64,000 nt of DNA from Maridesulfovibrio frigidus DSM 17176 (GTDB lineage Bacteria; Desulfobacterota; Desulfovibrionia; Desulfovibrionales; Desulfovibrionaceae), in assembly GCF_000711735.1 (NCBI RefSeq), contig NZ_JONL01000003.1:186001-250000 (forward strand). Reading direction: 5' to 3'. A program made the position numbers and the translations under genes. Below, one piece after another: positions 17,085-25,911 of the stretch (the first letter of the stretch is position 1; every line of letters begins with the position of its first letter). The notes under the pieces were generated by a model. That model had not been told where the DNA came from and searched no databases. It saw only the letters and a program-made list of their open reading frames with translations.

Positions 17085-20015
17085 CTATTCGAGAGTTCTT
17101 GCGACTTCAATTTCTTCGAAGGCTTCAATTGCGTCGCCCTCTTTGATGTCGTTGTATCTTTCAAGTCCAACACCACATTCGTACCCTTTGGCAACTTCTT
17201 TGGCGTCATCTTTGAATCGTTTCAGTGAGGTCAAGGTTCCTGTGTAGATTACGACTCCTTCACGAAGCAGTCTAACTTTAGCATGCCTTGTGAGCTTACC
17301 GTCTACAACCTTAACACCTGCAACTGTTCCGATTTTCGGTACAGAGAAGGTCTGCTGAACTTCTGCCTGACCGAGGTATACTTCCTTAATATCAGGAGAG
17401 AGCATACCAGCCATCGCATCTTTAATTTCGCTAACGAGCTTGTAGATGATGTCGTAGAAACGAATTTCTACCTGTTCACGTTCAGCCACTTCTTTAATTT
17501 TAACAGTAGGTCTTACGTTAAAACCAATGATGATAGCCTGACTTGCTGATGCTAGCAGAATGTCTGATTCTGTGATTGCACCTGCACCGCCGTGAATGAC
17601 GTCAACTTTAATTTCGTCAGTAGCAAGTTTTGCGAGAGCTTCAGCGATTGCTTCAAGTGAACCCTGAACGTCAGCTTTGAGGACAACGTTGAGGTTCTGC
17701 ACTTTCTGATCAGGTTTGGAAGCAAGGAATGACTCAAGAGTCACTTTAGACTTGCCAGCCAGTTCACGTTCGCGATGTTTCAGCTTACGTTCCTGAGCAA
17801 TCTTACGAGCATTTTTATCGTCAGAGACACAGATGAATTCATCACCTGCTTGTGGTATTCCGTCAAATCCCTGAATTTCAACAGGGAAAGCAGGACCTGC
17901 TGTCTTAATGTTTTGACCGCGATCATTAAACATTGCTCTGACTCGTCCGTGGTATAGGCCACAAACAAAAGGATCACCCTGATTGATGGTTCCTTCTTGA
18001 ATCAGGATAGTAGCTAGAGGACCACGTCCCTTATCAAGCTTCGCTTCAACAACGTTACCGCGAGCGGCTTTGTCAGGGTTAGCTTTAAGCTCAAGGACTT
18101 CAGCCTGAAGCTGAACTATTTCTAGCAAGTGATCGAGACCTGTACGCTGTTTAGCTGATACAGGAACGAACATTGTATCTCCGCCCCAGTCCTCTGGTAC
18201 GAGGTCGTAGTCAGCAAGTTCACGCTGGACTTTTTCTGGGTTAGCGCCTTCCTTATCCATTTTGTTGACTGCAACAACAATGGGAACTCCGGCAGCCTTA
18301 GAATGGCTTATTGCTTCACGGGTCTGGTCCATAACTCCGTCATCAGCTGCGACGACGAGGATTACGATATCAGTAACCTGAGCTCCACGTGCTCTCATTG
18401 TAGTGAAAGCTTCATGCCCTGGAGTATCAAGGAATACGATATCTCCGCGAGCGGTGGTTACGTGGTAAGCACCAATATGCTGTGTTATGCCGCCAGCTTC
18501 TCCATCGGTAACGGTACTGTGACGGATGGCGTCAAGCAGTGATGTTTTACCGTGGTCAACATGTCCCATAATTGTAACAATGGGAGGACGAGCCTTAAGT
18601 GATTTTTCATCATCTTTTTCAGTAGCTGGAACGAGCAATTCTTCTTCGGAGAAGGATACATTCTCAATTCCGTATTCAAATTCAGCTGCAAGCAAAGTGG
18701 CTGTATCAAGGTCAAGTGACTGGTTGATTGTAGCCATGACTCCGAGACCGAAGAGCGTTTTGATAAGTTCTTGCGCTTTAAGTCCCATCTGATGAGCCAT
18801 ATCGGCCAATCTGATTGCTTCGTTGAATTTAACTTTACGCTTCGCTGCCTTAAGCGGCTTCTGGACGACAGGCTCTTGTTCCTGACGTTTACCCTTTTTG
18901 CCCTTTTTCTTACGGCGAAACTTGCTTTCCATATCGCGTTCTTGACCGGTCTTCTTATGGTCTTTACCAAACTCAACGACGCGCTTATCTTTCTTAAATT
19001 TCTTTTTCTTACTCTGGCCGTCGTCTGCACCAGGCTGAGGAGCTCCTGGAACTGGTCTTCCTGCAGGAGCAGGTCTTGCACCAGGTCCGCCGGGTCCACT
19101 AGGTCTTCCGCCAGGTCCACCAGGTCTTCCGCCGGGACCGCTAGGTCTTCCGCCAGGTCCGCCAGGTCTTCCACCAGGACCACCAGGTCTTCCACCAGGG
19201 CCGCTAGGCCTTGCGCCGGGAGATGGTCTTCTTCCGCCTGAAGGGCCTTCAGCAGCACGCTGTGCCGCCTGAAGATTTGGATCGGGCCTTGAAATAACTT
19301 TAACTTTAGGCGGCTCGATTTCTTTCTTCTTTTTACGCTTTTTCTTTTTAGGCTCAGCGTCTTTAGGCTTAGTTTCTTTTTTGTCGGCTGTATCTTTAGA
19401 AGGCTTGCCTTTATCTGCAGCAGGCTTCTTTGCAGCTTCTTTTTTCGGAGCTTTTTCTTTGGCTGGTTCTGCAGATGGGGGTGTTTCCGCTTTCTCAACC
19501 GGAGTAGTTACTTCTTTAGCAGGAGCTTCTTCTTGCTTTTTAGCTTCAAGATCTTCTGGCTTGATAACTTTTGCAAGAGGCACTTCAGCTTTAGCAGGAG
19601 CCTTCTTTTTAGGCTTCTTCTTTTTAGCAGGAGCTTTCTCTTCTACTTTAGATCCATCAGCAGCTTTCTTTTCCGCAGCTTTTTTAGCAGGCTTCTTTGC
19701 AGGAGTTTCTTTAGCTACCTCTTCGGTAGCGTCAGAGTCCTTCTCCTTTGGCTTCTCAGCTTCTGGAGTATCAGCGTTTGCTTGAGCAGGAGCGCCTTTA
19801 CGGCGACGCACAATAACACCGGGCTGAACTTCTCTCTGAGTTACCTTTGCAGATGCTCCTGAAAGTTCTTTGCGAACAGCCTTGGCTGAGTCTTCATCGA
19901 TGTCAGCTACAGTGCTTTTGGCCTGTACTCCTAAGTCTCGCAACTTTTGAAGAATATCTTTGGGATTGACGCCTAGTTCGGCGGCCAATTCCTTAACTTT
20001 TATCTTTGCAGTCAT
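17085..20015 (-). CDS. infB: Translation initiation factor IF-2
   Basis: GTPase that brings initiator tRNA to the 30S subunit and promotes subunit joining. At 976 residues it is long. The N-terminal IF2N domain ([23 protein letters not shown]) is followed by a 330-residue Lys/Ala/Pro/Glu linker, then a Gly-Arg-Pro tandem repeat region (about 268-310) and a second IF2N segment ([26 protein letters not shown]). The G domain has GHVDHGKTS (about 485), DTPGHEAFT and NKMD, and C-terminal domains II-IV end with [29 protein letters not shown] precedes ATG 20015. The linker's length varies widely in the family and the repeat is the odd part here. It follows ylxR by 6 bp. Confidence 0.98.
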   Translation of the reverse strand: MTAKIKVKELAAELGVNPKDILQKLRDLGVQAKSTVADIDEDSAKAVRKELSGASAKVTQREVQPGVIVRRRKGAPAQANADTPEAEKPKEKDSDATEEVAKETPAKKPAKKAAEKKAADGSKVEEKAPAKKKKPKKKAPAKAEVPLAKVIKPEDLEAKKQEEAPAKEVTTPVEKAETPPSAEPAKEKAPKKEAAKKPAADKGKPSKDTADKKETKPKDAEPKKKKRKKKKEIEPPKVKVISRPDPNLQAAQRAAEGPSGGRRPSPGARPSGPGGRPGGPGGRPGGPGGRPSGPGGRPGGPGGRPSGPGGPGARPAPAGRPVPGAPQPGADDGQSKKKKFKKDKRVVEFGKDHKKTGQERDMESKFRRKKKGKKGKRQEQEPVVQKPLKAAKRKVKFNEAIRLADMAHQMGLKAQELIKTLFGLGVMATINQSLDLDTATLLAAEFEYGIENVSFSEEELLVPATEKDDEKSLKARPPIVTIMGHVDHGKTSLLDAIRHSTVTDGEAGGITQHIGAYHVTTARGDIVFLDTPGHEAFTTMRARGAQVTDIVILVVAADDGVMDQTREAISHSKAAGVPIVVAVNKMDKEGANPEKVQRELADYDLVPEDWGGDTMFVPVSAKQRTGLDHLLEIVQLQAEVLELKANPDKAARGNVVEAKLDKGRGPLATILIQEGTINQGDPFVCGLYHGRVRAMFNDRGQNIKTAGPAFPVEIQGFDGIPQAGDEFICVSDDKNARKIAQERKLKHRERELAGKSKVTLESFLASKPDQKVQNLNVVLKADVQGSLEAIAEALAKLATDEIKVDVIHGGAGAITESDILLASASQAIIIGFNVRPTVKIKEVAEREQVEIRFYDIIYKLVSEIKDAMAGMLSPDIKEVYLGQAEVQQTFSVPKIGTVAGVKVVDGKLTRHAKVRLLREGVVIYTGTLTSLKRFKDDAKEVAKGYECGVGLERYNDIKEGDAIEAFEEIEVARTLE
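19084..19212 (-). repeat. 21-bp in-frame tandem repeat in infB
   Basis: About six copies of a heptapeptide unit GPGGRP[G/S] are encoded by imperfect 21-bp DNA repeats with synonymous differences. The array lies in the linker between the two IF2N regions. It is coding and length-variable by nature; its spacing does not fit a CRISPR array. Confidence 0.8.
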
Positions 20016-20021
20016 ATATCA

Positions 20022-20252
20022 CTACCCCCTAAATTTCTTCTTGCGCGGCTTAAAAAAATTAAATTTGTCCTGACATTTATCGCTTCCGCAGACATAGTAT
20101 CCGCGTCCTGGCATTATCTTTTTGCTGTCCGAAATTAATTTGTCATCGGAAGTTTCCTTGCCGATAACAAACCTGGATAGGTCTTTTTTGGCAAATCGCT
20201 GCCTGCAAATCACGCACGATCTGACAGGATAATCCTTGTCAGTGCTATCCAT
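20022..20252 (-). CDS. ylxR: YlxR family (DUF448) protein
   Basis: A 76-residue protein with the family motif RSCVICRQRFAKKDLSRFV near the N-terminus and PGRGYYVCGSDKCQDK in the middle. The family is a small nucleic-acid-binding fold found between nusA and infB in most bacteria; in some species it influences transcription. ATG 20252 is taken as the start; a TTG at 20267 in frame would touch the nusA stop and is possible because neither has a good ribosome site. Translation is probably coupled to nusA. The C-terminus is basic (FFKPRKKKFRG), fitting RNA or DNA binding. Confidence 0.88.
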   Translation of the reverse strand: MDSTDKDYPVRSCVICRQRFAKKDLSRFVIGKETSDDKLISDSKKIMPGRGYYVCGSDKCQDKFNFFKPRKKKFRG

Positions 20253-20267
20253 TCCGGTCAAAGACAA

Positions 20268-21707
20268 TTACTCACTTATTCTTGTATCTGTTTCCGAAGC
20301 TTGATCTTCTTCGGAGTTGTTTTCTTCAGCTTCAGCCTCAACGCCTACTTCAGCTTCATCCTCAACGTCTACTTCAGCTTCTGTTTCTTCCACTTCAAGA
20401 GTTTCTTCATCTCCTGAAGTATCTTCAACTGGTGCCTCCGCTACTTCCATGTCATCCAAGTAGTCCGCGTCATCGTCACCCATACCAAGAAGCTTAATAG
20501 CTGATTTGATATCGGACACTTTTGAAGGAGTCATGTCTTCAATGACCATGAGTATTTCTTCAGAAGCACGGGCAATCTGGTTAACAGTTTCGAAGCCGGC
20601 AGCAAAAAAGTTATCAAGGTTTATTTCAGCAACACTTGCAAGCTGGTCCATGCCTTTGCTTGCTGCGTTCATTTCACCGTAGCGGCTCTCTGTGAAGATA
20701 TCTATTTTCCAACCAAGCAGTCTCGAAGCCAGTTTAACATTCTGCCCTTTGCGGCCAATAGCTACAGTAAGCTGATCGTCTGGAACTACAACTTCAAGAA
20801 TCTTCTCTTCGTCATCAACTGCGATTCTTGCGATGACAGCAGGGGAAAGTGCGTTCTGAGCGTAGACAGCAATGTCTTGGCTCCAAACAACGATATCGAT
20901 TCTTTCTCCGCGAAGTTCCTGAACAATGTTCTGGATACGGGAACCACGAATACCTACACATGCTCCGACTGGATCAACATCTCTGTCCAGTGAGTTTACG
21001 GCAACCTTGGCACGAAGGCCCGGATCACGAGCAACGCCCATGATTTTTACTGTTGCATCGTCAACTTCCGGTACTTCTCTTTTGAAAAGTGCTGTCATGT
21101 AATCAGGGTGTGAACGGGAGACAGTAATCTGTGGCCCGCGAGCTTCTTTCTGAACATCAATTAGGAAAGCCTGAACTCTATCTCCGCGTTTGTATCTTTC
21201 GCGAGGAATCTGCTCACTTTTAGGCAGAACAGCTTCAGTTCTTCCAAGATTTATAATCCAGCCAGAACGGTCTCTGCGCTGAATAATACCGCTAACGATT
21301 TCGTTAGTGCGGCTCTTGTATTCATCGTAGATAATTTCCTGCTCTGCATCACGCATACGCTGAATGATTACCTGTTTTGCGGATTGTGCAGCGATTCTTC
21401 CGAGGTCTTCGATTTTGAGCTTAAAGCCCATTTCGTCATCGACCTGAACGTTAGGATCATGCTCTTTCGCTTCTTCAAGTACAATTTCGCTGATTTCGTC
21501 AGTGACTTCTGCAGCTACCACTTTAAACTGGTATACTTCAATCTCACCAACTTCTTCATTGTAATTGACTTCAATATCCATAGCATCGCCGTATTTGCGT
21601 GCTACAGAAGAACGGACTGCTTCTTCGAGAGTATCTACTAGTAGATCTCTATCGATTCCACGGTCTTTGCTGATCTGGTCAATCGCTTTCTTGAGTTCAG
21701 AACCCAT
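20268..21707 (-). CDS. nusA: Transcription termination/antitermination factor NusA
   Basis: RNA polymerase-bound factor that modulates pausing, intrinsic termination and antitermination. It has 479 residues. The N-terminal polymerase-binding domain (ELKKAIDQISKDRGIDRDLLVD) is followed by S1 (SGIIQRRDRSGWIINLG...), then two KH domains with VGACVGIRGSRIQNIVQELRGERID and VAIGRKGQNVKLASRLLGWKIDI. The C-terminal 60 residues are extremely acidic (Glu, Asp, Val, Ala), and only one short helix-hairpin-like repeat precedes them. GGAGG is six bases before ATG 21707, so the upstream TTG in frame is rejected. It lies between rimP and ylxR, the universal order. Confidence 0.97.
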   Translation of the reverse strand: MGSELKKAIDQISKDRGIDRDLLVDTLEEAVRSSVARKYGDAMDIEVNYNEEVGEIEVYQFKVVAAEVTDEISEIVLEEAKEHDPNVQVDDEMGFKLKIEDLGRIAAQSAKQVIIQRMRDAEQEIIYDEYKSRTNEIVSGIIQRRDRSGWIINLGRTEAVLPKSEQIPRERYKRGDRVQAFLIDVQKEARGPQITVSRSHPDYMTALFKREVPEVDDATVKIMGVARDPGLRAKVAVNSLDRDVDPVGACVGIRGSRIQNIVQELRGERIDIVVWSQDIAVYAQNALSPAVIARIAVDDEEKILEVVVPDDQLTVAIGRKGQNVKLASRLLGWKIDIFTESRYGEMNAASKGMDQLASVAEINLDNFFAAGFETVNQIARASEEILMVIEDMTPSKVSDIKSAIKLLGMGDDDADYLDDMEVAEAPVEDTSGDEETLEVEETEAEVDVEDEAEVGVEAEAEENNSEEDQASETDTRISE

Positions 21708-21782
21708 ATCGCTCCTCCGCTCCGGTACTTTGTTCAATGCACAAAATGTGTACCGACAAGCCAGATAAATTCCTGATTATTA

Positions 21783-22250
21783 TTATTTAAACTCGTGAAT
21801 GAGTTTTGCTTTTCTAATTCTGTCCCATTCCAACTTTATTGGATCTTCCTGATCTTCAAGCTGAAGTGTGAGGCCGTCTTCGTCGGTTTCGGTTACGATT
21901 CCGCGGAATTTTCTACGGTCCACCAAGGGTATTGTGAGTACAACTTCGATCTTTTTACCGATCTTTGCTGTAACCTGTTCAGGTTTGAAAAATTTGCGTT
22001 CTAAACCGGGGGAGGACACTTCAAGAACATATGCATTGTCGATTACTTCTTCGACTTCAAGCATAAGTCCGACGTCCTTGCTAACCTTAGAGCATTGATC
22101 AATGCTGACCCCAGTTTCGCTATCTATATAAAGGATAACTACAGGGCGATTTGATGAAGTTACTTCAACGCCCCAAAGTGAAAGACCCATGGACTCGATT
22201 GCCGGTTCCACGAATTCACTTATTTTTTTGGCTAATGAGCCTTGATCCAC
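21783..22250 (-). CDS. rimP: Ribosome maturation factor RimP
   Basis: Needed for early 30S subunit assembly. The GTG at 22250 (GGGGA upstream) gives 155 residues, normal for RimP. A longer reading from 22325 would run through a terminator hairpin and is rejected. Core motifs are ISEFVEPAIESMGLSLWGVEV, VVILYIDSETGVSIDQCSKVSKDVG, and VIDNAYVLEVSSPGLERKFFKPEQ, with a C-terminal Sm-like domain (LTIPLVDRRKFRGIVTETDEDGLTLQLEDQ). It heads the rimP-nusA-ylxR-infB operon and is preceded by a 200-base leader with an intrinsic terminator. Confidence 0.95.
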   Translation of the reverse strand: MDQGSLAKKISEFVEPAIESMGLSLWGVEVTSSNRPVVILYIDSETGVSIDQCSKVSKDVGLMLEVEEVIDNAYVLEVSSPGLERKFFKPEQVTAKIGKKIEVVLTIPLVDRRKFRGIVTETDEDGLTLQLEDQEDPIKLEWDRIRKAKLIHEFK

Positions 22251-22287
22251 GATATTCCCCGTTTTTCTTGTCGCATGGCGACCAAAA

Positions 22288-22320
22288 TAAAAAAAAGTGG
22301 ACCTGAAAAAGGCCCACCTC
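22288..22320 (-). terminator. Intrinsic terminator in the rimP leader
   Basis: On the minus strand GTGGGCCT (22317-22310) pairs with AGGTCCAC (22304-22297) with a G-T pair, followed by T8. It stands between the promoter at 22453-22481 and the rimP start codon, so it must be passed to express the operon. Confidence 0.7.
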
Positions 22321-22446
22321 AGCATCTTACAACCCTACAAAAGGTCACAGTTTGAGGCCCGATGCGACAGTTAAGATGTGAGTTAAGGCCAACAAAGCCT
22401 AAGTCCGCACCTAAAAAATAAACACTAAAATACATTCGCACCGAGG
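22289..22446 (-). ncRNA. Leader RNA / attenuator of the rimP-nusA-infB operon
   Basis: From the predicted start near 22446 to the terminator the minus strand has no open frame. It contains a pairing CATCTTA/TAAGATG enclosing about 40 bases, whose 3' half abuts the terminator stem. The arrangement fits a regulated attenuator, with NusA as a natural effector. A stand-alone small RNA is the alternative. Confidence 0.4.
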
Positions 22447-22452
22447 ACAGCA

Positions 22453-22481
22453 ACTTAGGCGCATCATTTTGCAATGTCAAG
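22453..22481 (-). promoter_or_regulatory. Sigma-70-type promoter for the rimP operon
   Basis: TTGACA (22481-22476), a 17-bp spacer and TAAGTT (22458-22453) on the minus strand. The -35 is a perfect consensus. Confidence 0.65.
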
Positions 22482-22652
22482 CCTTGTGATTTTTTTTAAT
22501 CCTTAAGGCTCTAAGAGTGAAGGGGATGCGTGGTGGAAAAACCGCTTTTTCGTATGACATTATTATCATATAAGATAGGGGGTCTGCAAATGGTATTCTG
22601 AATGGGAAAATGATCCCCTTTATCAACTTTTTTTAACTTTTTTATGCTTTAT

Positions 22653-22680
22653 TTGACTTGTTCTGATCATGTGTTATTTT
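22653..22680 (+). promoter_or_regulatory. Promoter candidate for the repeat protein gene
   Basis: TTGACT (22653-22658), 16-bp spacer, TATTTT (22675-22680), 36 bp upstream of ATG 22716. The 22482-22650 stretch before it holds nothing else recognisable apart from an AAGGGGAT/ATCCCCTT inverted repeat. Confidence 0.4.
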
Positions 22681-22715
22681 ATACATAGATAACAAATAAA
22701 TTGAGCGAGTGTATT

Positions 22716-23039
22716 ATGCCAATACTTACAGATAATATTGTAGCAGGGCCTCCCGGGCACATTGTCGCAGGACCTCCCGGGCATATTCGTGCTGGAGATT
22801 CCGGTCATTTCGAACCCGGGCCAGCAGGGCATGTAGAAATTTCACCTGCCACACAAGGAACTAGAAGTGTCGAAGCCACTATGGGGTTTGTTTCTGACAA
22901 CGTCACAGGTAGTATTATTTCGGTAGATGCCACTCAGGGTATTCAGCCTCTTCCTTCGGTTGGTGGGATTTCGGTTGACGCAACTCAGGGCACTTATCCC
23001 GAAGCGTCCTCTGGAGTTGTTATTCATTATACTGCATAG
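22716..23039 (+). CDS. Tandem-repeat protein, function unknown
   Basis: A 107-residue protein made of two short repeat families. Residues 8-40 hold four octapeptides of the form [I/F]xxGPPGH (IVAGPPGH twice, IRAGDSGH, FEPGPAGH). Residues 45-100 hold spaced copies of a [V]DATQG or EATMG motif (SPATQGT, VEATMGF, VDATQGI, VDATQGT). There is no signal peptide, cysteine or membrane span, and the composition (Gly, Thr, Ser, Val, Pro) suggests an extended beta structure. ATG 22716 has only a weak ribosome site. The gene is followed by a strong terminator and stands alone just upstream of the flagellar operon. No family is recognised. Confidence 0.65.
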   Translation: MPILTDNIVAGPPGHIVAGPPGHIRAGDSGHFEPGPAGHVEISPATQGTRSVEATMGFVSDNVTGSIISVDATQGIQPLPSVGGISVDATQGTYPEASSGVVIHYTA

Positions 23040-23065
23040 TTTCTTCTTTCATATAGCTTTTAATT

Positions 23066-23102
23066 ATCCCGATTAAGCATCAGCTTAGTCGGGATTTTTT
23101 TG
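23066..23102 (+). terminator. Terminator after the repeat protein gene
   Basis: ATCCCGATTAAGC (23066-23078) pairs with GCTTAGTCGGGAT (23083-23095), followed by T7. It separates the gene from the flagellar operon. Confidence 0.85.
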
Positions 23103-23191
23103 TTCTCCTGTTGGATCACCTGTTTTCCTTCCAGCTTATCCTCCATCCTTAATCATGCTCTCATTTACATCGTTTTCTTTTATTTATGAAT

Positions 23192-23207
23192 TGGCCTGTT
23201 GTTTGCA
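23192..23207 (+). promoter_or_regulatory. Putative sigma-54 promoter of the flagellar flgF operon
   Basis: TGGCCTGTTGTTTGCA: TGGC at the -24 site and TTGCA at -12 with GG (23193-23194) and GC (23205-23206) exactly 12 bp apart. The predicted start near 23218 lies 30 bp before the flgF ATG. Confidence 0.65.
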
Positions 23208-23247
23208 ACTAGAGTTTCAAGCAATAGCCTTTTTTAGGAGAAAATAG

Positions 23248-24012
23248 ATGCAAACCAGTATATACAGTGCTCTTTTCGGGGCCATGTCCAATGAACACAG
23301 GGTTAGTATTAGCGCCAATAATTTGGCTAACGTTAATACCACAGGCTTTAAACGTGACACATGTGCGTTCGAAGATACCTTTGTTAAATTCGCACATGAC
23401 TACGTTGTGGATGCAAAGCCTTTTATTCGGGACAAAAACATGTTCCCAAAGCCAAGGCTTATGGCGCGTCCTAGGCTATCTGAAGAAGTTATCGATATGG
23501 CTCAGGGGTCACTCCAGAAAACCGATAACTCACTGGATGTAGCTATCCGAGGAGACGGCTTCTTCAAGGTCCAAAAGGATGGCGGAGAGTTTTATACTCG
23601 AAATGGAGTATTTACCCTTTCTCCTGAGGGAAATCTGATTACCGAGCAGGGCTATCCTGTGTTGGCAGCTGGGGGACCAGTTTTAATTCCTCCACGGGCC
23701 GAAGTTACTATTGATGAAGGCGGATTTATTCGCGCTAATGATCAGGAGCTTGCCCAGCTCGACTATGTACAGGCTGTTGATCCTCGTACTGTCAAAAAAG
23801 AGGGTGAAAATTTATATTCGATAGAAGGTGAAGTCGTTCCTGGAACCGGGGACATTCTTCAAGGGTATATTGAAAAATCCAATGTTGAAGTTATTAATGA
23901 AATGGTTGCAATGATTGAAAGCCAGCGCAGCTTTGAAATGTATCAAAAAATGATTACCAGCACTGACGACCTGGATACTAAGGTCATTCAGAAGGTCGGC
24001 CAGACAACGTAA
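23248..24012 (+). CDS. flgF: Flagellar basal-body rod protein FlgF
   Basis: Proximal rod subunit of the flagellar axial structure, exported by the flagellar type III system. The 254 residues start MQTSIYSALFGAMSNEHRVSISANNLANVNTTGFKRD, represented by the rod/hook N-terminal signature SANNLANVNTTGFK. The centre has DNSLDVAIRGDGFFKVQ, and the C-terminus closes with GYIEKSNVEVINEMVAMIESQRSFEMYQKM, the conserved coiled end. AGGAG precedes ATG 23248. It is 17 bp from flgG and first in the rod/ring operon, behind a sigma-54-like promoter. Confidence 0.93.
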   Translation: MQTSIYSALFGAMSNEHRVSISANNLANVNTTGFKRDTCAFEDTFVKFAHDYVVDAKPFIRDKNMFPKPRLMARPRLSEEVIDMAQGSLQKTDNSLDVAIRGDGFFKVQKDGGEFYTRNGVFTLSPEGNLITEQGYPVLAAGGPVLIPPRAEVTIDEGGFIRANDQELAQLDYVQAVDPRTVKKEGENLYSIEGEVVPGTGDILQGYIEKSNVEVINEMVAMIESQRSFEMYQKMITSTDDLDTKVIQKVGQTT

Positions 24013-24029
24013 CAAAGGGGGATGAGATT

Positions 24030-24812
24030 ATGATGCGTTCACTATGGACTGCCGCAACAGGAATGGTTGCTCAGCAGGCTCACATCGATGTTCTTTCGAA
24101 TAACCTTGCCAACGTAAATACGCAGGGTTTCAAGAAAAGTAGAGTTGAATTTGAAGATCTTATGTACCAGACCATGCAGATTGCAGGTACCCAGACAAAG
24201 GGTGGAAACAGACTCCCTACCGGTCTCCAAGTTGGTATGGGTGTTAAGCAGGTTAGTATCCATAAGTTCTTTACTCAGGGATCTTTTGAAAGCACTGGTA
24301 ACCCTCTTGACCTTGCGATTGAAGGGAATGGCTTTTTCAAAATTGATCACAACGGGGATGATGCTTATACTCGGTCCGGTGCTTTTAACTTAGACAATGA
24401 AGGCCGCGTTGTGACCTCTAACGGCTATACCTTACAGCCTGAATTTATTGTTCCTTCGGAAGCTGTAAATGTCGTTGTTTCTGAAACAGGACATATGGCC
24501 GCTCTTGATGAAAATGGTGTTGAATTGTCCTCCGTAGATATTCCAATCTATGAGTTCATTAATAAAGCAGGGCTCAATGCTCTTGGTAAAAATCTTTACG
24601 TAGAGACAGAAGCTTCGGGCACGCCTGTTGAGGGAACCCCTGGAGATGATCAATTCGGTACCATCGCTCAGGGATATCTAGAAGGTTCTAACGTAGAGCT
24701 TGTTGATGAAATGGTAGGACTTATTGTCGGTCAGAGAGCTTATGAGACTAACTCAAAAGCAATCACGACATCTGATTCTATGCTTCAGACAGCTATCAAC
24801 ACCAAACGATAA
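24030..24812 (+). CDS. flgG: Flagellar distal rod protein FlgG
   Basis: Distal rod subunit through which the L and P rings pass. The 260 residues match FlgG length. MMRSLWTAATGMVAQQ is the typical FlgG start, VLSNNLANVNTQGFKKSR the axial-protein signature, GNPLDLAIEGNGFFKI the central block, and GYLEGSNVELVDEMVGLIVGQRAYE the conserved C-terminal helix. GGGGGA precedes the double ATG. It follows flgF by 17 bp and is followed by flgA 70 bp on; the gap holds a short GC hairpin and no gene. Confidence 0.97.
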   Translation: MMRSLWTAATGMVAQQAHIDVLSNNLANVNTQGFKKSRVEFEDLMYQTMQIAGTQTKGGNRLPTGLQVGMGVKQVSIHKFFTQGSFESTGNPLDLAIEGNGFFKIDHNGDDAYTRSGAFNLDNEGRVVTSNGYTLQPEFIVPSEAVNVVVSETGHMAALDENGVELSSVDIPIYEFINKAGLNALGKNLYVETEASGTPVEGTPGDDQFGTIAQGYLEGSNVELVDEMVGLIVGQRAYETNSKAITTSDSMLQTAINTKR

Positions 24813-24882
24813 TCCGGGCGTTGGGTAATATCGCAAGCTAGCGGTATTACCGGCTTCGCAAACATGGAAAGAGGTGACTCTC

Positions 24883-25890
24883 ATGACCTTAGCAGAAAGA
24901 TATATAAACCTGTGCAGGGTGTCGGTTATGATTTTGGTGATTGCAGCTATAACTGCTCTCGTCGTAGTTTCCGCTGATGCTGCAACTAAGCAGAATTCCG
25001 ATTGGCGCATTGTTATTAAATCTGCTGCTACGGTTGATGGTCCTAGAGTTTTACTTGGTGATATCGCAGAGTTTTATGGTGATTTAGCCGCAAACACCAA
25101 GCGAGATCTTTCAGATGTAGAATTGTGGAATGCTCCTGCTGCCGGGCGTAAGCCTGTAAGGGTGAATAGCAAAAAGCTTAAGGTTATTCTGAAGCATTAC
25201 CTAGGTGATATGATTTCCCATTGCGTGCTTCCCCCCACTTTGACTGTTCAGTCTGGCGGAAGGGTTATGAACGAAGAACAGCTCAAAAGGGTTGTTGTCA
25301 AGGTTTTGACTCCACACGCTGTAGCAATGGGGGGAGATTATAAGTTTAGAAATTTTAAATTGCCGGACCATCTCTTTTACGCAGATTCAATGGATAGTCT
25401 GAAGATTAAAATTACACGTACAATAGTTCCCGGTAATAATTCTTTCAAGATGGAAATAGTGAGCGTTGATGGGCGGGTTTTAAGGGCTATTTCAGGCGGA
25501 GTTTTTGTAGATCTCTGGAAGCCTGTTCCTTGTCCGGTTCGCCCTCTGAACCGTAAGGAAGTTATCACACCAGACCTGATTACTTGGAAAAATAAAAATA
25601 TGGCTCACATGGGTAACAGAGCATGGGATGGTAAAGGCGGACCTTGGAGAATCAAAATTCCAGTTGGAACAGGTCAGCCCATAATGAAGTCTTCCATAGA
25701 GCCTGCACCGGTTATTTCGAAGGGAGATAGAGTCTCTCTGGTTTTCAAGGGAAAGCATATTAGACTGACCGTTCCTGTAGAGGCTTTAGAGGATGCGGGG
25801 GTCGGACAAAGTATAACGGTCCGCAATTTGCAAAGTAAGAGAAAAGTCGTTGGCAAAGTTGTCAATGCTCAGACTGTTTCAGTTAGGTAA
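24883..25890 (+). CDS. flgA: Flagellar P-ring assembly chaperone FlgA
   Basis: Periplasmic chaperone that helps FlgI form the P ring. ATG 24883 has GAGG eight bases before it and gives 335 residues; a GTG three codons upstream is less likely. Residues 1-34 are a Sec signal with a hydrophobic core (VMILVIAAITALVVVSADA). The C-terminal SAF-type domain is visible as CPVRPLNRKEVITPDLITWK, IPVGTGQPIMKSSIEPAPVISKGDRVSL and GQSITVRNLQSKRKVVGKVVN. It sits between flgG and flgH as in other Desulfovibrio-type clusters. Confidence 0.9.
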   Translation: MTLAERYINLCRVSVMILVIAAITALVVVSADAATKQNSDWRIVIKSAATVDGPRVLLGDIAEFYGDLAANTKRDLSDVELWNAPAAGRKPVRVNSKKLKVILKHYLGDMISHCVLPPTLTVQSGGRVMNEEQLKRVVVKVLTPHAVAMGGDYKFRNFKLPDHLFYADSMDSLKIKITRTIVPGNNSFKMEIVSVDGRVLRAISGGVFVDLWKPVPCPVRPLNRKEVITPDLITWKNKNMAHMGNRAWDGKGGPWRIKIPVGTGQPIMKSSIEPAPVISKGDRVSLVFKGKHIRLTVPVEALEDAGVGQSITVRNLQSKRKVVGKVVNAQTVSVR

Positions 25891-25911
25891 GTACAAGTGG
25901 AGGATGGAATA

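Noticed and set aside
19084-19212. Regular short repeats resembling a CRISPR array
   Set aside because: The 21-bp units have no unique spacers and are in frame inside infB.
18485-19498. 337-codon minus-strand frame rich in Lys/Leu/Arg
   Set aside because: It is a +1 shadow of the infB linker, which itself has clear IF-2 domains on both sides.
22251-22325. N-terminal extension of RimP by 25 codons
   Set aside because: It would translate the leader terminator stem and T-run, and GTG 22250 has a proper ribosome site and gives the usual length.
22730-22840. Tandem DNA repeats with CCTCCCGGGCA as possible CRISPR or protein-binding array
   Set aside because: The repeats are in frame, encode GPPGH units and have no constant spacer length with unique sequence.
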